Below, piece after piece: positions 16,977 to 25,746 of a stretch of 64,000 nt of DNA. The notes beneath the pieces are model-generated. The model had not been told where the DNA came from. It was given only the letters and a program-made list of their open reading frames with translations, and did no database searches. This stretch comes from Corynebacterium lujinxingii (GTDB lineage: Bacteria > Actinomycetota > Actinomycetes > Mycobacteriales > Mycobacteriaceae). Within the stretch, counting starts at the first letter, position 1, and the number at the start of each line of letters is the position of its first letter. Position numbers and translations under genes: made by a program. The DNA is taken from contig NZ_CP061032.1 of the NCBI RefSeq assembly GCF_014490555.1, forward strand, positions 1,178,001 to 1,242,000, read 5' to 3'.

Positions 16977-17984
16977 CTACAGTACGTCCTCGAAATCGGC
17001 TCCGCCCTCGAAGCCCCGCTTCGTCTCGGGCTCAGGCGCGCGGCGCACCGGCTGCGGCCGCTCGATCGGGGCGGCCTTGATGCTTCTCGACGACCCAATG
17101 CCACCCGCAGCCCCCACCGGCGCTGGGGCTTCGATCGGGCCGGAGCCCTGTTCGTCGTCAAGATCCATCCAGTCCGGGCGCATCTTGCCCTTCTTTCTGT
17201 CGTGGATCCGACAGAACTGGAACGCCATCTCGACGAGCAGGTTGATGGAGACCGCGAGCGCGACCATGGAAAACGGGTCCTGGCCCGGCGTCATCACCGC
17301 GGCGAAGATGAAGATCAGCACGATGATGAAGCGACGCTTGTCCTTGACATGTTCGTAGCGCAGGATCCCGACGAGGTTGAGCATGATGATGATCAGCGGC
17401 ACTTCGAAACTGACACCAAAGATCACGATCAGCGAAAGCAGGAAGTTGTAGTACCGCTCACCTGTCAACGCGGCGACCTGGAATTCCGAGCCGATGGACA
17501 TAAGCACGTACAGGCCCTGGTCGAGCACGAAGTACGCCAGCAGTGCTCCGAGCACGAACAGCACGACCGCCATGGTCACAAAGGACATGGTGTAGCGCTT
17601 CTCGTTTTTATGCAGGCCCGGGGTGATAAACCGCCAGATTTGCGCGAGCCACACCGGAGACGCGAGGACAAGTCCCGCCAATGCGCCGACTTTCAGGCGC
17701 AGCATGAACATCTCGAACGGGCTCGTGGCCAACAGGCGGCACTCCCCATCGCCGTTGAAGTCCGCGCGCAGGTGATCCGGCAGGTTGCAGTACGGCCCGC
17801 GAATGATCTCGCCGAGGGGCATGATCCGCCACGGCGCGTTCTGGTACCAGATGAAGCCGATAATCGTGCCGATGACGATCGCGATCAGCGAGATGACGAC
17901 GCGTCGGCGCAGTTCTTGGAGGTGTTCGACCAGCGACATCTCGCCGGTCGGGTTGTTCTTCCTCCGTTTGGTGGTGGTTGCCAT
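16977..17984 (-). CDS. tatC: Sec-independent translocase TatC
   Basis: 335-aa membrane protein of the twin-arginine exporter that, with TatB, recognises RR signal peptides. SLVEHLQELRRRVVIS (about residue 17) is the family signature, with six membrane segments to about residue 255. A polar tail of about 80 residues, rich in Pro, Gly and charged residues, extends past the core. ATG 17984 is preferred to GTG 17993, with GGTG upstream. Stop codon is 5 bases before helY. Confidence 0.96.
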   Translation of the reverse strand: MATTTKRRKNNPTGEMSLVEHLQELRRRVVISLIAIVIGTIIGFIWYQNAPWRIMPLGEIIRGPYCNLPDHLRADFNGDGECRLLATSPFEMFMLRLKVGALAGLVLASPVWLAQIWRFITPGLHKNEKRYTMSFVTMAVVLFVLGALLAYFVLDQGLYVLMSIGSEFQVAALTGERYYNFLLSLIVIFGVSFEVPLIIIMLNLVGILRYEHVKDKRRFIIVLIFIFAAVMTPGQDPFSMVALAVSINLLVEMAFQFCRIHDRKKGKMRPDWMDLDDEQGSGPIEAPAPVGAAGGIGSSRSIKAAPIERPQPVRRAPEPETKRGFEGGADFEDVL

Positions 17985-17993
17985 CAGACGCAC

Positions 17994-18260
17994 CTAGGAG
18001 CGCGACTGGTTCTCCGGGCGCTCCCAGAAGTCGGCGTCGTGCGCGGCGCTGCGAGTCTCCTGTGCAGCTGCGGATTCAATCTCGTGCTGCTGGGCCGGCT
18101 GCTCGGGTGTGCCGTCGTTCTTCATTTCCTTGACCTCGGATTTGAAGATGCGGGCGGAGCGGCCCATCGAGCGCGCCAGATCCGGCAACTTGTTGGCGCC
18201 GAACAGAAGGAGCACGACGAACAGGCAGATGAGAATTTCCGCCCAACCGATGCTTGCCAT
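17994..18260 (-). CDS. tatA: Sec-independent translocase TatA
   Basis: 88-aa single-span pore-forming component of the Tat exporter. IGWAEILICLFVVLLLFGANKLPDLAR gives the transmembrane helix, the FG hinge and the amphipathic helix; the tail is polar. ATG 18260 has AAAGGA upstream, so the longer open frame to 18446 is not used. It lies 35 bases after pafC and 9 before tatC. Confidence 0.96.
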   Translation of the reverse strand: MASIGWAEILICLFVVLLLFGANKLPDLARSMGRSARIFKSEVKEMKNDGTPEQPAQQHEIESAAAQETRSAAHDADFWERPENQSRS

Positions 18261-18295
18261 GACGTTCCTTTCAACAACGGACGTTTTAAGGGTTC

Positions 18296-19228
18296 TTAGT
18301 CTAACGCCTCGAGCGCTGAATCCACGCGTGCGGTGAGCTCGTCGGCGAGTTCGCGGGGCTCGACGATGCGCACACGGTCGGCTTGACCGAGGCAAAACCG
18401 GACGAGCCAGTCGCCGGAACCGTAGCGCATCGTGGCCGGGACCCACCCCGTTTCGGAGTTAATATCGTCACTTTCGATATCGATATCCCAGTAGTCCGCG
18501 AGCCACGTCGCGTCCGGGTGGATGAGCAGCTGCGCGTTCGCTTGCTGTGCCATCCCGAACGGGTCGGCGCTGTCGAAGTCGGTGTCCGAGGCGGTGGAGG
18601 TCTCGTCGAGAAGCGACGCCTCGCGAATGCGGTCGAGGCGGAACGTCTTCATCTCCCCTGCTTCCGCGGCACGCAGGTAGGTGTTGCCGTCCTCGTGAAA
18701 CAGGCTTGCGGGCTCAACTTGACGACGAGACGTCGTATCCGACGTCGCCGAGTAGTACGTAATCGCGAGTTGGCGTTTCTGACTCAGCGCATCCGCGACA
18801 GTGCCAGCCACGCTGGAATCTGCCGGGTGGTCGGCGTCGCCGATCCCGCTCGACTTTGTCACAGCGCGGATTTTCGCGGCTGCCGAGCGCACGGCGCGGG
18901 CGTCGACGAGACCGGGCATGGTCTCCAGCGAGTCGAGCAGCACGAGCAGCGCGCTCGCCTCGGCGGGGGTCAGACGCAGCGGCTTGGTCAGGCCCTGGTC
19001 GTCGATAATGCGCACGCCCTTCCAGGAGTGCTCAAGCTCGATCATCTCGCCGGGGCCGGTGCCCACGCCCGACATGTAGAGCAGGTCGAGGTCGTCGCGC
19101 ACTTGCTGCGGGTCGGCGCCCAAGTCGCGGGCGATTTCCATTACGGTCAGATCCGGGTGCTTCGAGGCGTACGCGACGAGGTTGAGCAGTCGCACCACCC
19201 GCTCCTGGCGTTGCTGGTCGGCACTCAT
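18296..19228 (-). CDS. pafC: WYL regulator PafC
   Basis: 310-aa transcription factor with an N-terminal winged helix (VRLLNLVAYASKHPDLTVME) and a WYL domain (about 140-220). In mycobacteria PafB and PafC form a heterodimer that activates RecA-independent DNA-damage genes. Its ATG abuts the pafB TAG with no gap. Despite the name, it is not needed for pupylation. Confidence 0.92.
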   Translation of the reverse strand: MSADQQRQERVVRLLNLVAYASKHPDLTVMEIARDLGADPQQVRDDLDLLYMSGVGTGPGEMIELEHSWKGVRIIDDQGLTKPLRLTPAEASALLVLLDSLETMPGLVDARAVRSAAAKIRAVTKSSGIGDADHPADSSVAGTVADALSQKRQLAITYYSATSDTTSRRQVEPASLFHEDGNTYLRAAEAGEMKTFRLDRIREASLLDETSTASDTDFDSADPFGMAQQANAQLLIHPDATWLADYWDIDIESDDINSETGWVPATMRYGSGDWLVRFCLGQADRVRIVEPRELADELTARVDSALEALD

Positions 19229-20152
19229 CTAGTTTTCCTCCTTCGACGCACGCAGAAGCTTGACCACGTCTGCGCGGACCTCGGCAGGCTCCACCGCGAC
19301 CAGGTGCCCGGCGAGGCTCGCGATCGCGCGTACGACCCAGTCGCGGTCCACACCGTTCAGCGTGATGGTGTCGCCCTCGCGCGCACCGCGGGTGGCCAAC
19401 TCGTCGCCGGCATTGCCACTTACGGTCACCACCGCGTCGACCACATCGCCTTGCAGCATCGCCTCCACGATCTGCTGGAGCTCTCCCACCTGTTCGTGGA
19501 ACGTCTCGCTGGTGTTCACGCGCTTGACCCGCGACATCTTTTTCACGCGGAAGACGCGCTCCTGTTCACGGTCGATGTCGAAGCCGACGAAGTATGCGCG
19601 GTTGTTCAGCGAGACCACACCCCACGGGTCGACGGTGCGACGCTCTGGCTCCTTGCCCGGCGCGCGGACGAAGTCGAAGGACATGCGTTGCTTGTTGCGC
19701 ACACAGGCGACAATTGCGCGCAGGGTGTCGGGGCGCAGCTGGAAGATGTCGTTGGAGACTGACACCAGCGTCGGCGCGTCAAAATCGCGGGTTGCGCCCG
19801 AGGCGGCGAGTTTGGTCCACCCGGAGCGCGCAAAACTTCCCAGCGTGCCGGGCTGCGACAGATCCACCGCGAGGCCAACGACCGACGCCTCCTCAGCGGT
19901 GAGGTCCACCGGCGGCAGTTCGTAGAGGTCTTTATCCACCCACACCTGGCCGTCGGCGAAGTGGGCCGGCACCCACAGACGACGCAGTTCTTCGACGTCG
20001 CGGCGGATGAGGTGGCTGGCGGCGTCACGGCTGCGCCCGCCGTAGCCGTCGACATGGGTTTGCACCCAGGCGATGTCGCGCTTTTCTGGCGAGGCAAGCA
20101 AGGCGAACGTGAGTCCGACCTGGCGGATCACCATGTCCTTGTCGTCAGCCAT
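19229..20152 (-). CDS. pafB: WYL regulator PafB
   Basis: 307-aa partner of PafC with the same plan: N-terminal winged helix with arginine-rich HLIRRDVEELRRL (about residues 48-60), then a WYL domain (FDFVRAPGKEPERRTVDPWGV near 160-180). The WYL domain probably senses single-stranded DNA made during damage. It starts 5 bases after pafA in the pup run. Confidence 0.92.
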   Translation of the reverse strand: MADDKDMVIRQVGLTFALLASPEKRDIAWVQTHVDGYGGRSRDAASHLIRRDVEELRRLWVPAHFADGQVWVDKDLYELPPVDLTAEEASVVGLAVDLSQPGTLGSFARSGWTKLAASGATRDFDAPTLVSVSNDIFQLRPDTLRAIVACVRNKQRMSFDFVRAPGKEPERRTVDPWGVVSLNNRAYFVGFDIDREQERVFRVKKMSRVKRVNTSETFHEQVGELQQIVEAMLQGDVVDAVVTVSGNAGDELATRGAREGDTITLNGVDRDWVVRAIASLAGHLVAVEPAEVRADVVKLLRASKEEN

Positions 20153-20157
20153 CGGCG

Positions 20158-21552
20158 CTACTCCTCTTCCCCGGCGTGCGCCGCCACATAGGCGAGGAGC
20201 TCGTCGGCTTCGGCGTTGTTGTTCGCAAACGGGTCGAGCAGCTCGACGGTGCGCGGTTCTGGGCGGTTGACCTTCAAATGCACCCAGTCGACATTATGCG
20301 CAGCCCCCGCTTCGCGCACGGCGGCGAGGAACTTGCCGCGGATAGCCGCGCGGGTGGTCTCCGGGGCGTGGTCGACTGCGTGGGCGATGTCGTCGTCAGT
20401 GATCCAGCGCTTCGCCAGGCCCTTGCGCTCGAGCAGGTAGAACAGGCCGCGGTTGCGATCGATGTCGTGGTACGTCAGGTCGATCTGGGCAAGTTTCGGG
20501 TGGTCCCAACCGCAGCCGAGTTTCGAGCGGAATTGCTGCAGTAGTTTGCGTTTGATCACCCAGTCTATCTCGGTGTCCACCTGGGAGAAGTCCTGGGTGT
20601 CAATCGCGTCGAGGGTGCGCTGCCACAGGTCGACGACCCGCTGCATCTCGGCATTGGGTGTTCCTTCGTCGGGGCGTTGCGAAAGCCAGCGCTTTGCGGC
20701 GTCCAGCGTGGCGCGTTGCACCTCCAGCGCCGTGATGGTGCCACCCGCTGCGAGCTCGAGTGCGGTCGTGCCGGTCGGATCGGCTGCGATGTCGCGGATG
20801 TGCGCGATCGGGTCCGCAAGCTCCATGTCCGGCAGGTCGAAGCCGGCCTCGAGCATCTCGATGACCAACAACATCGAGCCGACCTTCAAGGCGAAAGTGG
20901 GCTCAGACATGTTCGAGTCGCCGATGATGACGTGCATGCGGCGGAAGCGGTGGGAATCGCCGTGCGGTTCGTCGCGGGTGTTGATGATCGGCCGGGTGCG
21001 TGTCGTCGCCGACGACACGCCCTCCCACACCTGATCCGCACGCTGGGAGATGACGAACTTGTTGCCCGCGATCTTCCCCGCGCCGCAGACAAGTTGCCGG
21101 GTGATCAAAAACGGCAGGAGCTGCTGGCCGAAAGACTTCAGCGCTAACTCGCGACTGACCAAGTAGTTCTCGTGGGCGCCGTAGGAGTTTCCCTTCGAAT
21201 CCACGTTGTTTTTAAACAAGTAGGTCGACCCGCCGAGGCCGTCGTTGGCAAGCGTCTCGTCCGCCTGCTTGGCTAGATCGGCGAAGATCCACTCGCCCGC
21301 CTTGTCGTGGGCGAGCAGTTGGCTCAGCGAATCGCACTCCGCCGTGGCGTACTCCGGGTGGGAGCCGACGTCGAGATACAGCCGCGCGGCGTTTCCCACA
21401 TAGACGTTCGAGCTGCGGTACTGCGCGACCACGGGGCGAAATAAGTAGCGTGCGATCTCTTCCGGGGTGAGCACCTGGCGTGCGCCGTCGTAGGCGGCGA
21501 CACCGAATTCCGTCTCGACGCCCATGATGCGCCGCGGGTAGCAGGCCACCAT
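20158..21552 (-). CDS. pafA: Pup--protein ligase PafA
   Basis: 464-aa carboxylate-amine ligase of the glutamine-synthetase fold that joins the C-terminal glutamate of deamidated Pup to substrate lysines, using ATP. RRIMGVETEFGVAAYDG holds the Mg/ATP glutamates; SHPEYATAEC and GAHENYLVSR are further conserved active-site loops. ATG 21552 is used (5 bases after pup); ATG 21525 at MGVETEFG is a possible alternative. Confidence 0.96.
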   Translation of the reverse strand: MVACYPRRIMGVETEFGVAAYDGARQVLTPEEIARYLFRPVVAQYRSSNVYVGNAARLYLDVGSHPEYATAECDSLSQLLAHDKAGEWIFADLAKQADETLANDGLGGSTYLFKNNVDSKGNSYGAHENYLVSRELALKSFGQQLLPFLITRQLVCGAGKIAGNKFVISQRADQVWEGVSSATTRTRPIINTRDEPHGDSHRFRRMHVIIGDSNMSEPTFALKVGSMLLVIEMLEAGFDLPDMELADPIAHIRDIAADPTGTTALELAAGGTITALEVQRATLDAAKRWLSQRPDEGTPNAEMQRVVDLWQRTLDAIDTQDFSQVDTEIDWVIKRKLLQQFRSKLGCGWDHPKLAQIDLTYHDIDRNRGLFYLLERKGLAKRWITDDDIAHAVDHAPETTRAAIRGKFLAAVREAGAAHNVDWVHLKVNRPEPRTVELLDPFANNNAEADELLAYVAAHAGEEE

Positions 21553-21557
21553 CGTTG

Positions 21558-21752
21558 CTACTGGCCGCCCTTTTGCACGAACGACTTCACAAACTCCTCG
21601 GCGTTGTTGTCCAACAGCGAATCGATCTCGTCGAGCAAGTCATCCGTGCCAGACGTGTTGATCTGTGCCTGACCGGCGCCCTGGGCCGCGTCGAAGTCCT
21701 CGTTGTGGTCGTCGCCGCCACCGGAGGCGGCGTGGGTCTGTTGCGTAGCCAT
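21558..21752 (-). CDS. pup: Prokaryotic ubiquitin-like protein Pup
   Basis: 64-aa, largely disordered modifier. The C-terminal half has the ARC-binding helix LLDEIDSLLDNN, the KSFVQKGGQ end, and the terminal Gln that Dop deamidates to Glu before ligation. With no proteasome genes around, its role in corynebacteria is ARC-driven unfolding (for example iron release from ferritin) rather than proteolysis. A minus-strand TAGGGT that uses the dop stop lies 7 bases before the ATG. Confidence 0.97.
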   Translation of the reverse strand: MATQQTHAASGGGDDHNEDFDAAQGAGQAQINTSGTDDLLDEIDSLLDNNAEEFVKSFVQKGGQ

Positions 21753-21759
21753 GGGTGTT

Positions 21760-21765
21760 ACCCTA
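21760..21765 (-). promoter_or_regulatory. Possible -10 box for pup built on the dop stop codon
   Basis: TAGGGT begins with the dop TAG and ends 7 bases before the pup ATG, where no Shine-Dalgarno sequence is seen. Confidence 0.35.
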
Positions 21766-23271
21766 CCTGGCCGGGGTCACGCCAAGGCCAGCCAGGAGCT
21801 CGGCGGCCGTATGAGAGCGCGCGATCAGATCGGCGGTCTGCTCCGCGGTGTGCTCGTGGAGCAGATCCAGCGGCACACAGTAGAGCTGGTCGTCGACGGA
21901 AAACAGCATGGATTGCCAATTCGATGCCACGAGGTTTTCGCCGAACTTCTGCCCCGCTGTGCCGCGGAAGTACGCGCGCGAATCCGTAGGCGGCTCCGCG
22001 GCGGCGCGTTGGATCGTGTCTCCATCGACCATCGTGCGCAGCGCCCCCTTGCGCACGAGCGCGTGGTACAGCGACTGCTGCGGGTCGATATCCGCGTATT
22101 GCAGGTCGATGGCCTGCAGCTTCGCTCGATCTGCACCACGGGCTTCGAACCGGCGCACAAGCGACCACTTTGCCGTCCAGTCGAGCCGGTCGGCGGTGGA
22201 CAGCGGGTCGCGCTCCAAGTCGTCGAGAAACTCGCCCCACAGTTCGAGCACTTGCTTATCGACGACCCCCTGCCCCGCAACCCCCGCACACCGCTCGCGG
22301 TAGATGCGCAGGATAGCGATGGCGCTTAGGCGCTTGCCGCTTGCCAGCTCGAGTTCGTGTTTGAGGCTGGGGTCGTGGCTGACCGCATGGATCTCATGCA
22401 CGGGTTCCGCCAAGCGCAGGTCGGAAAAGTCCACGTCCTGTTCGATGGCATCGAGCACCAGCTTCGTCATGCCGAGTTTGAGGAAGTTGGAGTACTGGCT
22501 CATGTTCGCATCGCCCACGATGACGTGGAGGCGACGGAAATCCTCCTCCGGCGCGTGCGGCTCGTCGCGGGTATTGACGATGCCACGGTTGAGCGTGGTC
22601 TCTAGCGAGACTTCTTGCTCGAAGTAGTCGGCGCGCTGCGAGATCTGGAAGCCCGGCTTCTCCGACGCTTGGCCGATGCCGACGCGGCCGGCGCCGACGA
22701 TGACCTGGCGTGTGACGAAGAACGGGATGAGTGCCTGGGTGAGGCGTTCGAAGTCGGTCTTCCGCGAGTACAGGTAGTTTTCGTGGCTACCGTATGAGCG
22801 GCCCTTGCCGTCGACGTTGTTTTTGTAGAACTTCAGCGGCGGGCACGGATCGTGCTTGGCCAGCACGGAGACCTGTTCGTTCCAGAGTTGGCGGATATCG
22901 GCCGCGGCGTCGTTGAGGATGTGGTCGCCGGCGGCGTCGTAGACCATCGCGTCGAACGCGTTCGAGCATTCCGGGCTGGAGTACTCGGGGTGGCCGTGGT
23001 CGACGTAGTAGCGCGCGCCATTCGCGACGAGCACGTTCGCCACCCCGATCGCGTTCGCATCGACGACCGGGACACTGCGGTAGCGCTGCAGGTCGAATCC
23101 GCGGGTGTCCTTCAGCGGCGCTTCCTCCGCGTAGTCCCACCGGGTACGCGCCTTGGTCCGCATCGCCGCGTACGCCACCACCGCGTGCGTGGAGGTGACA
23201 AGCGGGCTGATCAGCGGGTTATCCGGGCTGGTGATGCCGTATTCGGTCTCGGTCCCCATGTAGCGCGTCAT
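21763..23271 (-). CDS. dop: Pup deamidase/depupylase Dop
   Basis: 502-aa homologue of PafA that converts the Pup C-terminal Gln to Glu and removes Pup from substrates. MGTETEYGITSPDNPLISP at the start, HPEYSSPEC, and SHENYLYSR are conserved. ATG 23271 matches the family N-terminus and lies 8 bases after a TAGGCT -10 box; TTG 23280 and ATG 23259 are less likely. It opens the dop-pup-pafA-pafB-pafC-tatA-tatC-helY series. Confidence 0.95.
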   Translation of the reverse strand: MTRYMGTETEYGITSPDNPLISPLVTSTHAVVAYAAMRTKARTRWDYAEEAPLKDTRGFDLQRYRSVPVVDANAIGVANVLVANGARYYVDHGHPEYSSPECSNAFDAMVYDAAGDHILNDAAADIRQLWNEQVSVLAKHDPCPPLKFYKNNVDGKGRSYGSHENYLYSRKTDFERLTQALIPFFVTRQVIVGAGRVGIGQASEKPGFQISQRADYFEQEVSLETTLNRGIVNTRDEPHAPEEDFRRLHVIVGDANMSQYSNFLKLGMTKLVLDAIEQDVDFSDLRLAEPVHEIHAVSHDPSLKHELELASGKRLSAIAILRIYRERCAGVAGQGVVDKQVLELWGEFLDDLERDPLSTADRLDWTAKWSLVRRFEARGADRAKLQAIDLQYADIDPQQSLYHALVRKGALRTMVDGDTIQRAAAEPPTDSRAYFRGTAGQKFGENLVASNWQSMLFSVDDQLYCVPLDLLHEHTAEQTADLIARSHTAAELLAGLGVTPAR

Positions 23272-23279
23272 GAGGACCA

Positions 23280-23285
23280 AGCCTA
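23280..23285 (-). promoter_or_regulatory. -10 box, leaderless promoter of dop
   Basis: Minus-strand TAGGCT ends 8 bases before ATG 23271, giving the pupylation run a promoter of its own, independent of pdxS upstream. Confidence 0.5.
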
Positions 23286-23311
23286 GCGGGTGGGTCCTTC
23301 CTCTTAGCGGA

Positions 23312-24187
23312 TTACCAGCCGCGCTCCGCCAGACGGTGCGGTGCCGGAAGGTCGGCGACGTTAATGCCCACCATCGCCTCGCCCAGTCCGCGGGACGCCT
23401 CGGTCACGGCGGCGATGTCGTTCCAGTTCTGGGTCGCCTTGACCACGGCCTTGGCGCGGGCCTCCGGGTTGCCGGACTTGAAGATGCCGGAGCCGACGAA
23501 CACGCCGTCAGCGCCGAGGTGCATCATCAGCGCCGCGTCGGCCGGGGTGGAAACGCCGCCGGCAACCAGCAGCGGCACCGGGAGCTTGCCGTGCACAGCC
23601 ACGTAGGCCACCAGCTGGTACGGCGCCTGCAGCTCCTTCGCCGCGACGAAGAGCTCGTCGTGGTTGCTGTTCCAGATCGCCTGCAGTGACGCAATTTCAC
23701 CCTTGATGGTGCGGATGTGTTTGGTGGCTTCCGAAACGTCTCCGGTGCCGGCCTCACCCTTGGAGCGGATCATCTGCGCACCCTCGTTGATGCGGCGCAG
23801 CGCCTCGCCCAGGTTGGTGGCGCCGCACACGAACGGCACCGAGAAATCCGTTTTGTCGATGTGGTTGACGTAGTCGGCCGGGCTCAGCACCTCGGACTCG
23901 TCGATGTAGTCCACGCCGAGGTGCTCGAGGATCTTCGCCTCCATGTAGTGGCCGATTCGCGCCTTGGCCATGACGGGGATGTCGACCGCCTCGATGATGC
24001 CCTCGATCAGGTCCGGGTCTGACATGCGGGCCACGCCGCCCTGGGCGCGGATATCGGCGGGAACGCGCTCGAGCGCCATGACGGCTACCGCGCCGGCGTC
24101 GGCGGCGATCTTCGCCTGCTCCGGTGTGACCACGTCCATGATCACACCGCCAAGGAATTTCTGGTTCAACTGTTCTGCTTTCGACAT
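23312..24187 (-). CDS. pdxS: Pyridoxal 5'-phosphate synthase subunit PdxS
   Basis: 291-aa TIM barrel that makes PLP from ribose 5-phosphate, glyceraldehyde 3-phosphate and ammonia. MDVVTPEQAKIAADAGAVAV, the catalytic Lys regions (VMALERVP; VMAKARIGH) and the phosphate loop VAGGVSTPADAALMM are intact and the length is normal. ATG 24187 agrees with the family N-terminus. The glutaminase partner pdxT is not downstream: dop begins 40 bases later. It is divergent from pdxR. Confidence 0.95.
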   Translation of the reverse strand: MSKAEQLNQKFLGGVIMDVVTPEQAKIAADAGAVAVMALERVPADIRAQGGVARMSDPDLIEGIIEAVDIPVMAKARIGHYMEAKILEHLGVDYIDESEVLSPADYVNHIDKTDFSVPFVCGATNLGEALRRINEGAQMIRSKGEAGTGDVSEATKHIRTIKGEIASLQAIWNSNHDELFVAAKELQAPYQLVAYVAVHGKLPVPLLVAGGVSTPADAALMMHLGADGVFVGSGIFKSGNPEARAKAVVKATQNWNDIAAVTEASRGLGEAMVGINVADLPAPHRLAERGW

Positions 24188-24207
24188 ACCGCTTAGTCTG
24201 CCTCGAC

Positions 24208-24256
24208 AACTGGTAGATTCCAAGTGCCAGTTCTATTTAGTTTCTTTGGACCAGTT
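24208..24256. promoter_or_regulatory. Repeat cluster between pdxS and pdxR (PdxR site candidate)
   Basis: AACTGG at 24208-24213, CCAGTT at 24227-24232 and CCAGTT at 24251-24256: an inverted repeat plus a direct repeat 24 bases apart. Such mixed repeats in the shared promoter region are typical of MocR-type sites. The last copy sits just before the pdxR ATG. Confidence 0.5.
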
Positions 24257-24257
24257 G

Positions 24258-25631
24258 ATGCTTCTCGACATCTCACGCGACCATCCCACTCCAATACCCG
24301 CACAAATCGCCGCAGGGATCCGCGGCGCCGTCGCCAAGGGAACGCTCGCGCCAGGCGACGAAGTGCCATCCACCCGCGCGCTCGCAACACAGCTCGGTAT
24401 CTCCCGCGGCAGCGTGGTCACCGCCTACGACCAACTCGAAGGCGAGGGCTACCTCCTCTCCCGCCAGGGTGCGCCAACGCGGGTCCACCCCGAACTCACG
24501 ATGGCGCCTGCCTCCGAAAGCAGCGCCACAACCGGCATCTCACACAAGATCCCCCGCCCCCGGATCTCGCTGAAGCCCTCCCCCGGCAGCGCCGGCACAA
24601 TCAAACCAGCGGCGTGGCGTAAGGCCTGGCGGGAGGCCGCAGCGGAACTCGGTGGCGGCGTGGACAAATCTGGCGAGCCGGAACTGCGCCTCGCCATCGC
24701 AGAGCACCTCCGCCTCGCTCGTGGCATGGCGGTATCCCCGGAGCACATCGTGGTCACCGGCGGCTCCCGCGAGGGGCTCATGTGCATCCTCTATGCGCTC
24801 GGGGCAGACCTCAAAGTCGGCGTCGAGGACCCCGGCCACCCCGGCTTAAGGCGCGTCATTCCGCTCGGAGGCCACCGGGTCGTGGAGTGCGAAATGGACG
24901 CGGAGGGGGTCGTCGTCAAGCAACTGCCTGCAAATTTGGACGCACTGTTGGTCACGCCCTCGCACCTCTACCCGTTCGGCGGCGCGATGCCGGCGCCGCG
25001 CCGGGCGGAGCTTTTGAACTGGGCGAAACGTACAGGCACGGCGATTATCGAGGACGACTTCAACACCGAACTGCGCTACCGCATCGCTCCCCAACCAACG
25101 TTGTCAACGCTTGCGCCGTCGGCGGACGTGCTCACCCTCGGCACGTTTTCCACGCTGCTCTCGCGCGAACTCGCCGCCGGATACGTCGTCGCATCCCCCG
25201 CGACCGTGACCCGGCTCAAAGAGATTCGCGGTGTCCTCGGCATGCCCGTCGCAACCGTGACCCAACGCGCGATCGCCTCGCTGCTGCGCGGAGGCGTCGT
25301 CCGCCGCAACACCCGCGCCGTGCACCGGGCGCTAGCTCAACGACGACAGGTGCTGCAAGACCGCCTGGTACCGCTCTTCGACGACGCACGCCTCGCACCG
25401 GGCGACGGTGCCGACTTCACAGTCCAGTTTGCGTCCCACCTGGAGCGCGACACGTTTGAGACCCGTTTGCTCGAGGCGGGCATCGAATGCGGTCACGAGT
25501 CGTCGCTCTGGACGGACGGCGGCGAGGGTCTCGTCCTTAGTTTCGCGCACCTGAGTGACGGAGACTTCGCAGGAGCCGTAGACCAAGTGACGCGAGCCGC
25601 TACCCTGGGCCACGCACAGACATCTACCTGA
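24258..25631 (+). CDS. pdxR: MocR-type regulator PdxR, PLP site degenerate
   Basis: 457-aa GntR/MocR regulator: winged helix at 10-70 (LAPGDEVPSTRALATQLGIS) and an aminotransferase fold-I domain from about 105. Divergence from pdxS identifies it as PdxR, which activates pdxS(T) and responds to PLP. The PLP pocket is unusual: the Schiff-base lysine motif (family GTFSKTLxPxLRLGY) reads GTFSTLLSRELAAGY, so both Lys and the phosphate-binding Arg are absent, and EDDYDSEFRY is EDDFNTELRY, losing the Tyr. VEDPGHPG and TPSHLYPFG are retained. Start is ATG 24258; the open frame further upstream runs through pdxS. Confidence 0.85.
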   Translation: MLLDISRDHPTPIPAQIAAGIRGAVAKGTLAPGDEVPSTRALATQLGISRGSVVTAYDQLEGEGYLLSRQGAPTRVHPELTMAPASESSATTGISHKIPRPRISLKPSPGSAGTIKPAAWRKAWREAAAELGGGVDKSGEPELRLAIAEHLRLARGMAVSPEHIVVTGGSREGLMCILYALGADLKVGVEDPGHPGLRRVIPLGGHRVVECEMDAEGVVVKQLPANLDALLVTPSHLYPFGGAMPAPRRAELLNWAKRTGTAIIEDDFNTELRYRIAPQPTLSTLAPSADVLTLGTFSTLLSRELAAGYVVASPATVTRLKEIRGVLGMPVATVTQRAIASLLRGGVVRRNTRAVHRALAQRRQVLQDRLVPLFDDARLAPGDGADFTVQFASHLERDTFETRLLEAGIECGHESSLWTDGGEGLVLSFAHLSDGDFAGAVDQVTRAATLGHAQTST

Positions 25632-25644
25632 AGTGGGAACGGAT

Positions 25645-25746
25645 ATGGATGAGACCAGCTATCTCCTGAGCTCTCCTGCAAATGCTCGAGCGTTGCGCGA
25701 TCGCCTCGTTCGTCTTGAAGGACACGTAGCTGAGCGTGAAGAACTT
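25645..25746 (+). pseudogene. YefM antitoxin C-terminal fragment, in frame with next ORF
   Basis: The first 34 codons encode MDETSYLLSSPANARALRDR and on to AEREEL. This aligns without gaps to the toxin-binding C-terminal part of E. coli YefM (ETAYLLRSPANARRLMDS). The antitoxin DNA-binding half is absent and no YoeB-type toxin gene is nearby. The similarity starts at the ATG, 13 bases after the pdxR stop, and runs straight into the oxidoreductase. Confidence 0.75.

Noticed and set aside
17985..17993. GTG 17993 as tatC start
   Set aside because: It abuts the tatA stop without a ribosome-binding site; ATG 17984 has GGTG at suitable distance and fits the family N-terminus.
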